Assembly: GCA_027346125.1 (NCBI GenBank)
Contig: DAIEST010000200.1
Coordinates: forward strand, 1-5,663
DNA: 5,663 nt
DNA from: Leptospirillum sp.
GTDB lineage: Bacteria > Nitrospirota > Leptospirillia > Leptospirillales > Leptospirillaceae
Direction of reading: 5' to 3'
Shown: positions 1 to 5,663 of the stretch, piece by piece
Numbering within the stretch: the first letter of the stretch is position 1
Layout of the letters: the number at the start of each line of letters is the position of its first letter
Notes under the pieces: generated by a model
Told to the model about the DNA's origin: nothing
Databases searched by the model: none
Seen by the model: the letters and a program-made list of their open reading frames with translations, nothing else
Made by a program: the position numbers and the translations under genes

Positions 1-640
1 ATACGGCCTTGATCGTCTTTCCCTCGACCTGGGCAATATCCACTCCGGGATGAAACTCCTCTCCTGAACCCAATGGGCTCTTGCGTTTTCCGAACGGCGA
101 TGTTTCCCACCCGGAAAGAGGCGACCCCCAGAAAGAGTCTCCCGGACCGGTCGCAGCCACAAACAGATCGCTGTCCTTTTCCGCAGGAATCCCACCGCCC
201 CCCGGCAACATTGTCTTTCTTGACAATCCTTTTTCCCGGGAAGGGTTCACGGAAGACGGGGGTCCGGCTGCTGGCTGTACTTCCGGTGACTTTCCGGCGG
301 ATTGAGGAGCACCCTGGACGCTTTGTTGTCCGGCCGTCATCTGTCGGATCTGGCCATCCAGAAGGTTAACCTCAGAGAGCTGGGCCTCAAGACCTTCCAG
401 CTCATTCCGATAGCGGTCTAGATGAACTTTCTGCTCCCCCGTTTCCTTGATCAGTCGACGGTAGGTCACAAGTTTCTGGGCTTCATACGCATAAAAAAAA
501 GCCAATGAGATTCCGCCGATGACACACAGAATCCCCATCACGAAGAACGCGTGAAAAAGCCATCTTGGAACGGTCCATTGACGGGCCTTTTCCGTAGGTC
601 CGGACATGAATGTGACAGTTACGGTCTTTTTCAACTTCAC
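1..640 (-). CDS. Membrane-anchored M23 (LytM-type) metallopeptidase, 5' part only
   Basis: The gene runs off the left edge; 213 residues are visible. The start is GTG at 640, one base after the cutA stop and 9 nt from a GAGAGG ribosome site. It is preferred over the in-frame ATG at 607 because it adds a short basic beta-like segment (KLKKTVTVTF) common at the N-terminus of such proteins. Residues 1-28 are cytoplasmic, with WTVPRW just before one hydrophobic helix at about 29-52. A charged, probably coiled-coil stretch follows (about 53-100), then a Pro/Gly/Ser-rich linker (about 105-175). The M23 domain begins at about 176 with SPFGKR and then FHPGVDIA, giving zinc ligands H197 and D201 of the HxxxD motif. 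The later HxH motif lies outside the window. The family consists of periplasmic peptidoglycan endopeptidases or regulators of them, and one TM plus coiled coil fits an inner-membrane-anchored periplasmic enzyme. Activity cannot be judged from this half. No frameshift is seen. Confidence 0.88.
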   Translation of the reverse strand, partial: MKLKKTVTVTFMSGPTEKARQWTVPRWLFHAFFVMGILCVIGGISLAFFYAYEAQKLVTYRRLIKETGEQKVHLDRYRNELEGLEAQLSEVNLLDGQIRQMTAGQQSVQGAPQSAGKSPEVQPAAGPPSSVNPSREKGLSRKTMLPGGGGIPAEKDSDLFVAATGPGDSFWGSPLSGWETSPFGKRKSPLGSGEEFHPGVDIAQVEGKTIKAV

Positions 641-641
641 G

Positions 642-971
642 TCAGAGAGCCTCTCCCCTGAAAACAGAATTCACGACCCATTCGAGATAGGCTGGATTCC
701 CCCCATCGATCGGCCAGTAAAGGATTTCCGGAACAGAGTAGGGATGAAGTGAGCGGATCCGCTCCACGACTGATTTGCAGGCGCTCTCCGGAAGTTTGAG
801 AAGAACGTTCACCTCTTCGTCCCTCACCAGTTTCCCTTCCCATTCATATACAGAGACTCCCTTTGGAAACAAGTGTCCGCAGGCCACCTGTTTCTCGGAA
901 ACAAGGGCACTGACAATACGTTCGGCTTCCAATGGATCCGGATGAGAAAAAAGAAGCAGGAAAACATTCAT
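642..971 (-). CDS. cutA: CutA family divalent-ion tolerance protein
   Basis: This is a 109-residue protein with the full CutA1 core, close to the family's usual 100-115 residues. Visible hallmarks are EKQVAC (about 26-31), SVYEWEGK (about 40-47), a charged strand followed by VNVLLKL, SLHPYSVPEI (about 74-83) and YLEWV near the end. CutA proteins are small, very stable cytoplasmic homotrimers with a ferredoxin-like fold related to PII proteins. They were first linked to copper tolerance in E. coli, but the molecular role is unsettled. The start at 971 forms a four-base ATGA overlap with the upstream SDR stop and has GGTGG five bases ahead. An in-frame ATG at 992 would add seven residues (MVPPVAR) and overlap the upstream gene by 25 bases with no good ribosome site. 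One base separates its stop from the next gene. No metal-resistance gene is adjacent. Confidence 0.93.
   Translation of the reverse strand: MNVFLLLFSHPDPLEAERIVSALVSEKQVACGHLFPKGVSVYEWEGKLVRDEEVNVLLKLPESACKSVVERIRSLHPYSVPEILYWPIDGGNPAYLEWVVNSVFRGEAL
650..658 (-). promoter_or_regulatory. Ribosome binding site deciding the GTG start at 640
   Basis: The minus strand reads GGGGAGAGG inside the last codons of cutA. The GAGAGG part sits 9 nt before GTG at 640, and no comparably placed purine tract serves the ATG at 607. This favours the GTG start for the M23 peptidase gene. Confidence 0.65.
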
Positions 972-1912
972 CCGAGCCACCGGCGGAACCATTCGACAGT
1001 CCGGGAAACGCCTTCCTCAAGACTCGTAGCAGGAAACCAGCCGGTATCGGTCAGGAGGGCCTGATGGCCCAGAATACGCGTCATCGCACCCGGGGGATAC
1101 TTCCCTTCATAGACAATGTCTCCCTCGAATCCGGAAAAGGTGCGGAACATGGAAAAAAACTCCCTTTCGGAAAGCGGTTTCCCGGAACCCAGGTTAAAAA
1201 CCCCGGACTTCTTTTCCAGAATGATCGAAAAAAGAGCGTCAACCGCATCTTCGATGAACAGGAAATCCCGAATCCGTTTTCCATTTCCGGTCATCTTCGG
1301 CATATCCGTCGGATCCCCGCGAAGGAAACTCCTGACCCATCCTGTCACAAAACCGGCTTCCCCTTCGAGGGACTGGCCCGGACCGAATACTGGCGAAAGT
1401 CGGACAACAGTATGGGGAACCCCCATTTTTCGGGCAAAAAGAGACAGATAATGCTCGGAAGCCAGATAGGATGCACCGTAAGAGGTATCAGGAACAGGTA
1501 TTGTCCCTTCGTGCGTACCGCCCTCGTTGCCCACTCCATAGACCTCCCCCGTCGAGATCAGGACAATATGTCCTGCGGGGGCTTCCTCAAGGGACTTCAA
1601 TGTCTCTACAAAAGAAAAAAGAGTCCCCTTCAGGTCGACAGACGGGTCCTTCTCCCCTTTCAGGGGATCGGAAATCCCTGAAGAATGGACATATACGTCC
1701 GGACGGGCCGTCTTAAGCAATCTGGTCATGAAGCGGACAGAACCGGTATCTCCTTTCTCGAACTGGAAGCGTTCATTTCTGAGCCGCAACGGATGTCCGG
1801 TAGAAAGGTCATCTACCGAAAGAACGTGGACTCCCCCCGCTACAAGCCCGGAAGCCAGCGCAGACCCGATAAAGCCAGATCCGCCCCCAACCATCACCTT
1901 CAAGGGGTTCAT
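968..1912 (-). CDS. NAD(P)-dependent epimerase/dehydratase (extended SDR), atypical active site
   Basis: The protein has 314 residues, a normal length for extended SDRs such as GalE-type epimerases and sugar-nucleotide dehydratases. The N-terminal Rossmann fold shows GxxGxxG (G10, G13, G16, in GGGSGFIG) and VDDLSTG at 33-39, whose acidic residue after beta-2 suggests NAD rather than NADP. ISTGEVYG at 119-126 supplies T121 at the catalytic Ser/Thr position. It resembles the ISTDEVYG of dTDP-glucose dehydratases with Asp replaced by Gly. RLSPVFGPGQ (171-180) and the C-terminal GWFPATSLEEGV (291-302) are typical family signatures. The catalytic YxxxK is altered: Y145 is present but the Lys position is Y149 (YGASY). 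The substrate is unknown; a nucleotide-activated sugar for an envelope polysaccharide is the family default, but a non-catalytic or altered enzyme is possible. The ATG directly follows the tlyA TAG, so translation is probably coupled. Confidence 0.9.
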   Translation of the reverse strand: MNPLKVMVGGGSGFIGSALASGLVAGGVHVLSVDDLSTGHPLRLRNERFQFEKGDTGSVRFMTRLLKTARPDVYVHSSGISDPLKGEKDPSVDLKGTLFSFVETLKSLEEAPAGHIVLISTGEVYGVGNEGGTHEGTIPVPDTSYGASYLASEHYLSLFARKMGVPHTVVRLSPVFGPGQSLEGEAGFVTGWVRSFLRGDPTDMPKMTGNGKRIRDFLFIEDAVDALFSIILEKKSGVFNLGSGKPLSEREFFSMFRTFSGFEGDIVYEGKYPPGAMTRILGHQALLTDTGWFPATSLEEGVSRTVEWFRRWLG

Positions 1913-2662
1913 CTACCAAGCCTCCCGCGAATCCGGCAGACGAAACAGGACAAAGTATTCCTGGTTCCCCTTCTTCCCTGTCAGGGAAGAAGGAAACACC
2001 CCAAGAACTCGCGCGCCCAGTTCAGTCATAAAACGGATATATTCCGACAGCAGAACCCGATGAAGTGCCCGATCCCGAACGATGCCGCCTCTTCCCACGG
2101 ACTTGGGACCCGCTTCAAACTGGGGTTTAAAAAGCGGGAGAAAGAAACCTCCCCCCTCGAGAAGATGGAAGACTGTTTGAGAAACTTTCCGAAGGGAAAT
2201 GAAGGAAAGATCCGCGACAACCCCGCCAACAGGAACGGGTGGACACCAGATCCCGGGCCACCGAACATTCACCCCCTCAGAAACAATCACTCTCGGGTCC
2301 TCCCGGAGACGGATATCCAGTTGGGAGGATCCGACATCAACCGCCCAGACCCGGTCCGCTCCCCGTAATAAAAGACATTGGGTGAAGCCACCCGTGGAAG
2401 CACCCAGATCCACCAGAGACATACCCGTCACATCAAGTCCAAAAAAAGAAAGCGCTCCCTCAAGCTTATGGCCTCCCCGGCTGACATAAACCGTTTCGGC
2501 TTCATCAGGAAGAAGGGTAACCGCATCATACAACGCCTGGGTCGATGGCTTCAGTCGGACAAGACCATTCACAAGCACCCGACCCGAAAGGATAAGGGAA
2601 GAAGCCTTTTCACGGGAAGAGGCCCACCCCTTCAACACAACAAGCTGGTCGAGCCGTTTCAT
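1913..2662 (-). CDS. tlyA: TlyA family rRNA (cytidine-2'-O)-methyltransferase
   Basis: The protein has 249 residues, typical of the TlyA/hemolysin A family. An N-terminal S4 RNA-binding domain (about 1-60, starting MKRLDQL with SGRVLVNG at 26-33) is followed by an FtsJ-like SAM-dependent methyltransferase domain. Visible motifs are VSRGGHKLEGAL (60-71), the SAM loop VDLGASTGGF (84-93), ADLSFISL (150-157), LFKPQFE (177-183) and GNQEYF (232-237). The expected K-D-K-E tetrad is complete as K66, D151, K179 and E235. Characterised members 2'-O-methylate 16S and in some cases 23S rRNA and affect capreomycin sensitivity. The older haemolysin label is not supported by the sequence. It lies 24 nt after dxs, with AGGA 8 nt before its ATG, as in the common xseB-ispA-dxs-tlyA order. 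Which rRNA sites are modified cannot be read from the protein. Confidence 0.95.
   Translation of the reverse strand: MKRLDQLVVLKGWASSREKASSLILSGRVLVNGLVRLKPSTQALYDAVTLLPDEAETVYVSRGGHKLEGALSFFGLDVTGMSLVDLGASTGGFTQCLLLRGADRVWAVDVGSSQLDIRLREDPRVIVSEGVNVRWPGIWCPPVPVGGVVADLSFISLRKVSQTVFHLLEGGGFFLPLFKPQFEAGPKSVGRGGIVRDRALHRVLLSEYIRFMTELGARVLGVFPSSLTGKKGNQEYFVLFRLPDSREAW
1921..1926 (-). promoter_or_regulatory. Ribosome binding site of the SDR gene
   Basis: GGGAGG on the minus strand lies within the last codons of tlyA, 8 nt before the ATG at 1912. It confirms that start, although the ATG abuts the tlyA stop with no gap. Confidence 0.65.
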
Positions 2663-2686
2663 CCGCCGGGTCCTGAGAGAAACGGA

Positions 2687-4579
2687 TCAGACAGGGGTTG
2701 CCTGAAGCCAGGATCTTAAAGTCTTTGCCACATCCGGCGAAGTCAATCCCAGGGAAGACCGGAGGATTTTTGGAGATCCGTGCTCGACATAATGGTCCGG
2801 GATTCCAATCATCCGGAAGCGCACGCGGTTCATATGATCCGACGCCGCCAGCCATTCAAGGACAGCGGATCCAAATCCTCCCATCAAGGTCCCCTCCTCC
2901 AGCGTCACAACATGACTGTAATGCTCGACAACGGAGGTCAGCATGGCGGTATCCAGCGGTTTGGCGAATCTCATGTTGAGCACTCCGGCCTGGATCCCTT
3001 CACCCAGAAGAATCTCTGCAGCATCAAGAGCAACCTGAACCATGGAACCATAGGCCAGAAGACAGATCTCTTTTCCTTCCAGCAGCGTTTCAGCCGTTCC
3101 GATAGGAATCTCACAGAATTCCTTGTCGATCGGAACCCCGACGCCTTCCCCCCTGGGATACCGGACAGAAATGGGACCATCGTGCATGAGGGCGGTAAAC
3201 AGCATATGACGAAGCTCGTTCTCATCCTTTGGCGCCATGACGACCATATTCGGGATATGCCTCAGGTAGGCAATGTCGAATACACCGTGGTGGGTCGGAC
3301 CGTCTTCTCCGACAAGCCCTCCTCTGTCCAGAGCGAATACGACCGGCAGATTCTGCAGGCATACATCATGGACCAACTGGTCATAGGCCCTTTGAAGAAA
3401 AGTGGAGTAAATCGCGACGACCGGTCGAATATTCTGAGCCGCCATTCCACCCGCCAGCGTCACGGCATGCTGCTCGGCGATGCCGACATCCACGAACCGG
3501 TCCGGAAAAGTCTTCTTGAAATCAACCAGCCCCGTTCCTTCCGGCATGGCGGCAGTAATGGCGAAGAGGTGCGGAAATCGGTGCCCCAGTTCAACAATTG
3601 CCTGCCCAAAAACTTTTGTATAGGCAGGCGGCCCCCCTGCCTTCTTCCGGAACTCCCCTGTTTCGATATCGAATGGAGTTACTCCATGAAATACCACGGG
3701 ATTCCGCTCTGCCGGGGGATATCCCTTTCCTTTGACGGTCAGGACATGGAGAAGAATCGGACCGGACTGGTCTTTGAGATTCCCGATTGTTTCCAGGAGA
3801 AGAGGAAGATCGTGTCCGTCGATAGGACCCACATACTGGAACCCCATTTCCTCGAACCAGACGCCTGGTTTCGAGATCATTCCCACCACAGATTCGTGGG
3901 CAGCCTTGGCGATCCGGACAATCGGCTCCCCGATGACCGGAATCTCGCGCATAAATCCTTCTGTCCGCCGCCTGAGCCCTCCCCATCTGGGATCGGAGGT
4001 AATCCGGGCAAGATAGTCCGAAATGGCGCCCACATTTTCCGAAATGGACATCTCATTGTCATTCAATATAACAAGCAGGTTCTTCTTTCTCGCACCTGCC
4101 TGGTTGAGGGCTTCCATCGCCATCCCCGCCGTCAGGGATCCATCTCCGACAACAGCAATGACATGATGCTTTTCGCCCCTGACATCCCTGGCTTCAGCCA
4201 TGCCAAGCGCCGCAGAGATCGATGTACCGGCATGTCCGGCGGAAAAAGCGTCATGAAGGCTTTCTTCACGCTTCGGGAACCCCGCCAGACCCTGCCATTG
4301 ACGGATCGTCTTCAGGTTTTCCAGTCTCCCCGTCAGCATTTTATGAGGGTAACTCTGGTGACCGACATCCCAGACAATCCGGTCACGCGTGGTATCAAAC
4401 AGCCTGTGAAGCGCAATCGTCAACTCCACAACACCAAGCCCCCCTCCAAAATGTCCTCCGATACCGGAAAGCACCCGAATCATTTCTTCCCTGATTTCCC
4501 GGGCCAGAACGGGCAGGTCCTTTTCCGGCAGTTTCTTGACATCTTCGGGGCTCGAGATTCGGCCCAACAAATCCCCCAT
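2687..4579 (-). CDS. dxs: 1-deoxy-D-xylulose-5-phosphate synthase
   Basis: The enzyme joins pyruvate and glyceraldehyde 3-phosphate to give DXP and CO2. This is the first and usually flux-controlling step of the MEP isoprenoid pathway; DXP also feeds thiamine and pyridoxal synthesis. The product is 630 residues, full length for a cytoplasmic homodimer. Counting from ATG 4579, visible motifs are GGHFGGGLGVVEL with catalytic H42, WDVGHQSYPHK (70-80), the thiamine diphosphate/Mg motif from GDG (145-147) to NDN (173-175), HGVTPFD near 298, GIAEQHA with catalytic E369, FLQRAYDQ with phosphate-binding R397, and GEDGPTHHG (about 424-432). The C-terminal transketolase domain is complete. The ATG overlaps the ispA stop as TGATG and has AAGGA four bases ahead. 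A TTG one codon upstream is in frame, but it would sit only one base from that ribosome site, so ATG is preferred. All key residues are conserved and the gene looks functional. Confidence 0.99.
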   Translation of the reverse strand: MGDLLGRISSPEDVKKLPEKDLPVLAREIREEMIRVLSGIGGHFGGGLGVVELTIALHRLFDTTRDRIVWDVGHQSYPHKMLTGRLENLKTIRQWQGLAGFPKREESLHDAFSAGHAGTSISAALGMAEARDVRGEKHHVIAVVGDGSLTAGMAMEALNQAGARKKNLLVILNDNEMSISENVGAISDYLARITSDPRWGGLRRRTEGFMREIPVIGEPIVRIAKAAHESVVGMISKPGVWFEEMGFQYVGPIDGHDLPLLLETIGNLKDQSGPILLHVLTVKGKGYPPAERNPVVFHGVTPFDIETGEFRKKAGGPPAYTKVFGQAIVELGHRFPHLFAITAAMPEGTGLVDFKKTFPDRFVDVGIAEQHAVTLAGGMAAQNIRPVVAIYSTFLQRAYDQLVHDVCLQNLPVVFALDRGGLVGEDGPTHHGVFDIAYLRHIPNMVVMAPKDENELRHMLFTALMHDGPISVRYPRGEGVGVPIDKEFCEIPIGTAETLLEGKEICLLAYGSMVQVALDAAEILLGEGIQAGVLNMRFAKPLDTAMLTSVVEHYSHVVTLEEGTLMGGFGSAVLEWLAASDHMNRVRFRMIGIPDHYVEHGSPKILRSSLGLTSPDVAKTLRSWLQATPV

Positions 4580-5493
4580 CAATTCCTTCTTTCTATAATG
4601 TAACGAGCCAGTTCACGAAGGTGAGCGGCGCGTCCGCCAAATAACTCGATCGCATTCAGGGCTTCCGTCAATTTTGCCTCCGCCATGGAACGGGCGCCGG
4701 AAACCCCCATAAGACCGGGGTAAGTGTTTTTATTCCGGTCCTGATCCTTCTGGGCCGCTTTGCCCAGAATCGCGGAGTCTCCCTCCACATCAAGCAGATC
4801 ATCGGCGATCTGAAAGGCGATGCCGACTGCAGCGCCATACCTGTCAAGCGCCTCAAAAGAAGGTCCGTCCGAATCACCGAGAAGTGCCCCGATACGGAGC
4901 GCTCCGCGTATCAGTGCTCCGGTCTTGTGCCTGTGGAGGAACTCGAGCGAGGAAAGATCCAGCGGCTTCCCCTCCGACTCGATATCCATCTGCTGACCTC
5001 CGACCATCCCGTTGATGCCGGAAGCCCTCGAAAGCTCCCCTACGATCTTCAGGCGGATTTCAGCGGAAATGAGGTTATCATAAACGGGGTCGGACAACAG
5101 GGTAAAGGCATAAGTCAAGAGCGCATCTCCCGCCAGAATTGCTGTCGCGTCCCCATAGATCACATGGTTGGTTGGTTTTCCCCGACGGAGCGAATCATTG
5201 TCCATTGCAGGCAGGTCATCGTGAATCAGGGAATAGGTGTGGATCAACTCCAGCGGAGCCAGGAGAGGAATGTAGGGAACGGGGTCCTTCCCCATCGCTT
5301 CAATCGCAGCCATCGCCAGAACGGGCCGAACCCTCTTGCCTCCGGCCAAAAGACTGTACCGCATGGATTCCGCAAGTGTCCCGTAAGGGGTTCCTCCCTC
5401 GGACTCGAAAAGGGATGAAAGAAAGCGGTCAATCGATTCCTTGCACCAGGAAAGGTATTCGTCAATCGCAACTGGGGGTGGCGTCAGGGACAC
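4579..5493 (-). CDS. ispA: Polyprenyl (probably farnesyl) diphosphate synthase
   Basis: This class I trans-prenyltransferase condenses DMAPP with IPP units; its C5 substrates depend on the dxs gene directly downstream. It has 304 residues, normal for bacterial type II farnesyl diphosphate synthases. Visible motifs are GGKRVRP (51-57), the first Asp-rich motif HDDLPAMD (D92, D93, D98, the DDxxxxD form), RRGKPTNH (103-110), GQQMD (166-170), and the second Asp-rich motif DDLLD (231-235) preceded by FQIA. Chain length in this family is set just before the first motif. Here the residue five before D92 is Y87 (HTYSLIHDD), as in bacterial C15 enzymes, whereas many C20 plant-type enzymes have a smaller residue there. 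Farnesyl diphosphate is therefore the best call, with geranylgeranyl possible. The start is GTG at 5493 with AAGGAG five bases ahead, 23 nt after the xseB stop. Confidence 0.97.
   Translation of the reverse strand: MSLTPPPVAIDEYLSWCKESIDRFLSSLFESEGGTPYGTLAESMRYSLLAGGKRVRPVLAMAAIEAMGKDPVPYIPLLAPLELIHTYSLIHDDLPAMDNDSLRRGKPTNHVIYGDATAILAGDALLTYAFTLLSDPVYDNLISAEIRLKIVGELSRASGINGMVGGQQMDIESEGKPLDLSSLEFLHRHKTGALIRGALRIGALLGDSDGPSFEALDRYGAAVGIAFQIADDLLDVEGDSAILGKAAQKDQDRNKNTYPGLMGVSGARSMAEAKLTEALNAIELFGGRAAHLRELARYIIERRN
4584..4588 (-). promoter_or_regulatory. Ribosome binding site of dxs, inside the end of ispA
   Basis: AAGGA on the minus strand lies four bases before ATG 4579 and one base before the alternative TTG at 4582. 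The spacing favours the ATG. Ribosomes ending ispA at TGATG would be positioned to restart here. Confidence 0.55.
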
Positions 5494-5498
5494 ACAAT

Positions 5499-5504
5499 CT
5501 CCTT
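5499..5504 (-). promoter_or_regulatory. Ribosome binding site supporting the GTG start of ispA
   Basis: A full AAGGAG on the minus strand sits five bases before GTG 5493 in the short xseB/ispA gap. No in-frame alternative start lies between this site and the GTG. Confidence 0.75.
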
Positions 5505-5516
5505 AATCTTCAAGAG

Positions 5517-5663
5517 TCAATCCTGTTCATCATGGTCAGGTCCCAAGGACTCCCCGAAGGGAACCTCCTGATCCTGCCCCTTGAGAAGCAGCGTGATTCT
5601 CCGTTCCGTTTTTTCAAGCACCTCACGGCACTCGTTCGAAAGCTTCACCCCTTCTTCAAAGAG
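5517..5663 (-). CDS. xseB: Exodeoxyribonuclease VII small subunit, C-terminal part
   Basis: The last 48 codons are visible, ending in TGA at 5519-5517; the 5' end lies beyond the right edge. The reading frame gives LFEEGVKLSNECREVLEKTE followed by RRITLLLKG, the conserved second helix of XseB (family pattern FeeGvkLs.ec...L..aE..i..L). About 20 mostly acidic residues then extend past the core to a DHDEQD terminus. XseB binds the coiled coil of XseA to form exonuclease VII, a metal-independent single-strand nuclease that degrades DNA to oligonucleotides. The assignment rests on a short but characteristic motif plus the classic position directly upstream of ispA. The segment is too short for residue-level checks. 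The full protein is likely near the usual 70-90 residues. Confidence 0.88.
   Translation of the reverse strand, partial: LFEEGVKLSNECREVLEKTERRITLLLKGQDQEVPFGESLGPDHDEQD

Noticed and set aside
210..235. Inverted repeat ATTGTC-6 nt-GACAAT followed by a T run on the plus strand, resembling a small terminator.
   Set aside because: The stem is only 6 bp and AT-rich, it lies inside the M23 coding region, and no plus-strand gene ends there. It is probably chance.
73..369. Plus-strand open frames near the left edge, within 73-369.
   Set aside because: They are opposite the linker and M23 domain region of the peptidase gene, whose frame is continuous from 640 to the edge. The Pro/Arg-rich translations look like shadow frames.
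972..992. Longer cutA start at ATG 992.
   Set aside because: It would overlap the SDR gene by 25 bases, lacks a good ribosome site, and adds residues with no match to the CutA fold. The ATGA junction at 971 is the better start.
932..2368. Two further plus-strand open frames (932-1681 and 1685-2368) antisense to the SDR and tlyA genes.
   Set aside because: They lie opposite genes with full family motifs, have low-complexity basic composition, and show no recognisable domain. They are treated as shadows.
1913..2662. Haemolysin function for the tlyA product.
   Set aside because: The protein has no membrane or secretion features, and the S4 plus FtsJ domains and complete K-D-K-E tetrad indicate an RNA 2'-O-methyltransferase.
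2780..4603. A 607-codon open frame on the plus strand, antisense to almost all of dxs.
   Set aside because: It is the mirror of a strongly conserved, complete dxs gene and has no recognisable domain. Its composition (rich in Arg, His, Ser, Pro) is typical of antisense shadow frames, which stay open where the real gene avoids the codons that read as stops on the other strand.
4592..4606. TTACATTATAG on the minus strand before dxs as a possible -10 promoter element.
   Set aside because: There is no acceptable -35 sequence at the right distance, and it lies inside the last ispA codons; AT-rich Ile codons explain it.
5494..5520. TTGACT at 5520-5515 on the minus strand as a possible -35 box upstream of ispA.
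   Set aside because: The matching -10 position (17 nt on) reads roughly TTGTGT and overlaps the ispA start codon, so transcription from it could not serve ispA.

Overview
The window is a dense, single-direction block of seven genes, all on the minus strand, so transcription runs from the right end to the left end. In transcription order they are: the 3' end of xseB (exonuclease VII small subunit), ispA (short-chain prenyl diphosphate synthase), dxs (1-deoxyxylulose-5-phosphate synthase), tlyA (S4-domain/FtsJ-like RNA methyltransferase), an extended-SDR NAD(P)-dependent sugar epimerase/dehydratase family gene, cutA, and the 5' end of an inner-membrane-anchored M23 (LytM-type) peptidase cut by the left edge. 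There is no intergenic gap longer than 24 bases. I see no RNA gene, mobile element, CRISPR array or convincing internal promoter or terminator.

The right half (about 1910-5663) is the widespread bacterial cluster xseB-ispA-dxs-tlyA. dxs makes DXP, the first MEP-pathway intermediate. IspA condenses the resulting C5 units, and the Tyr five residues before its first Asp-rich motif points to a C15 (farnesyl) product, the precursor of undecaprenyl phosphate and quinone side chains. The left half (1-1912) replaces the recN, argR or NAD-kinase genes often found after tlyA with a sugar-nucleotide-type SDR, cutA and an envelope peptidase. Much of the block can therefore be read as serving isoprenoid and envelope synthesis, but that link is inferred from gene order.

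The junctions are very tight: 23 nt for xseB/ispA, TGATG for ispA/dxs, 24 nt for dxs/tlyA, TAG directly followed by ATG for tlyA/SDR, ATGA for SDR/cutA, and one base for cutA/M23. This supports one polycistronic message with translational coupling. These junctions and their Shine-Dalgarno sites decide three start codons that a longest-ORF rule would place elsewhere: dxs at 4579, cutA at 971, and a GTG start at 640 for the peptidase gene.

The organism is a bacterium of moderately high GC (mid-50s percent by eye) using the MEP pathway, with a likely diderm envelope. Protein style and gene order would fit a Nitrospirota member such as Leptospirillum, but that is an impression and no marker here proves it. 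Nothing in the window looks like a new defence or mobile system. The most notable sequence-level oddity is the SDR protein, whose catalytic YxxxK motif reads YxxxY.
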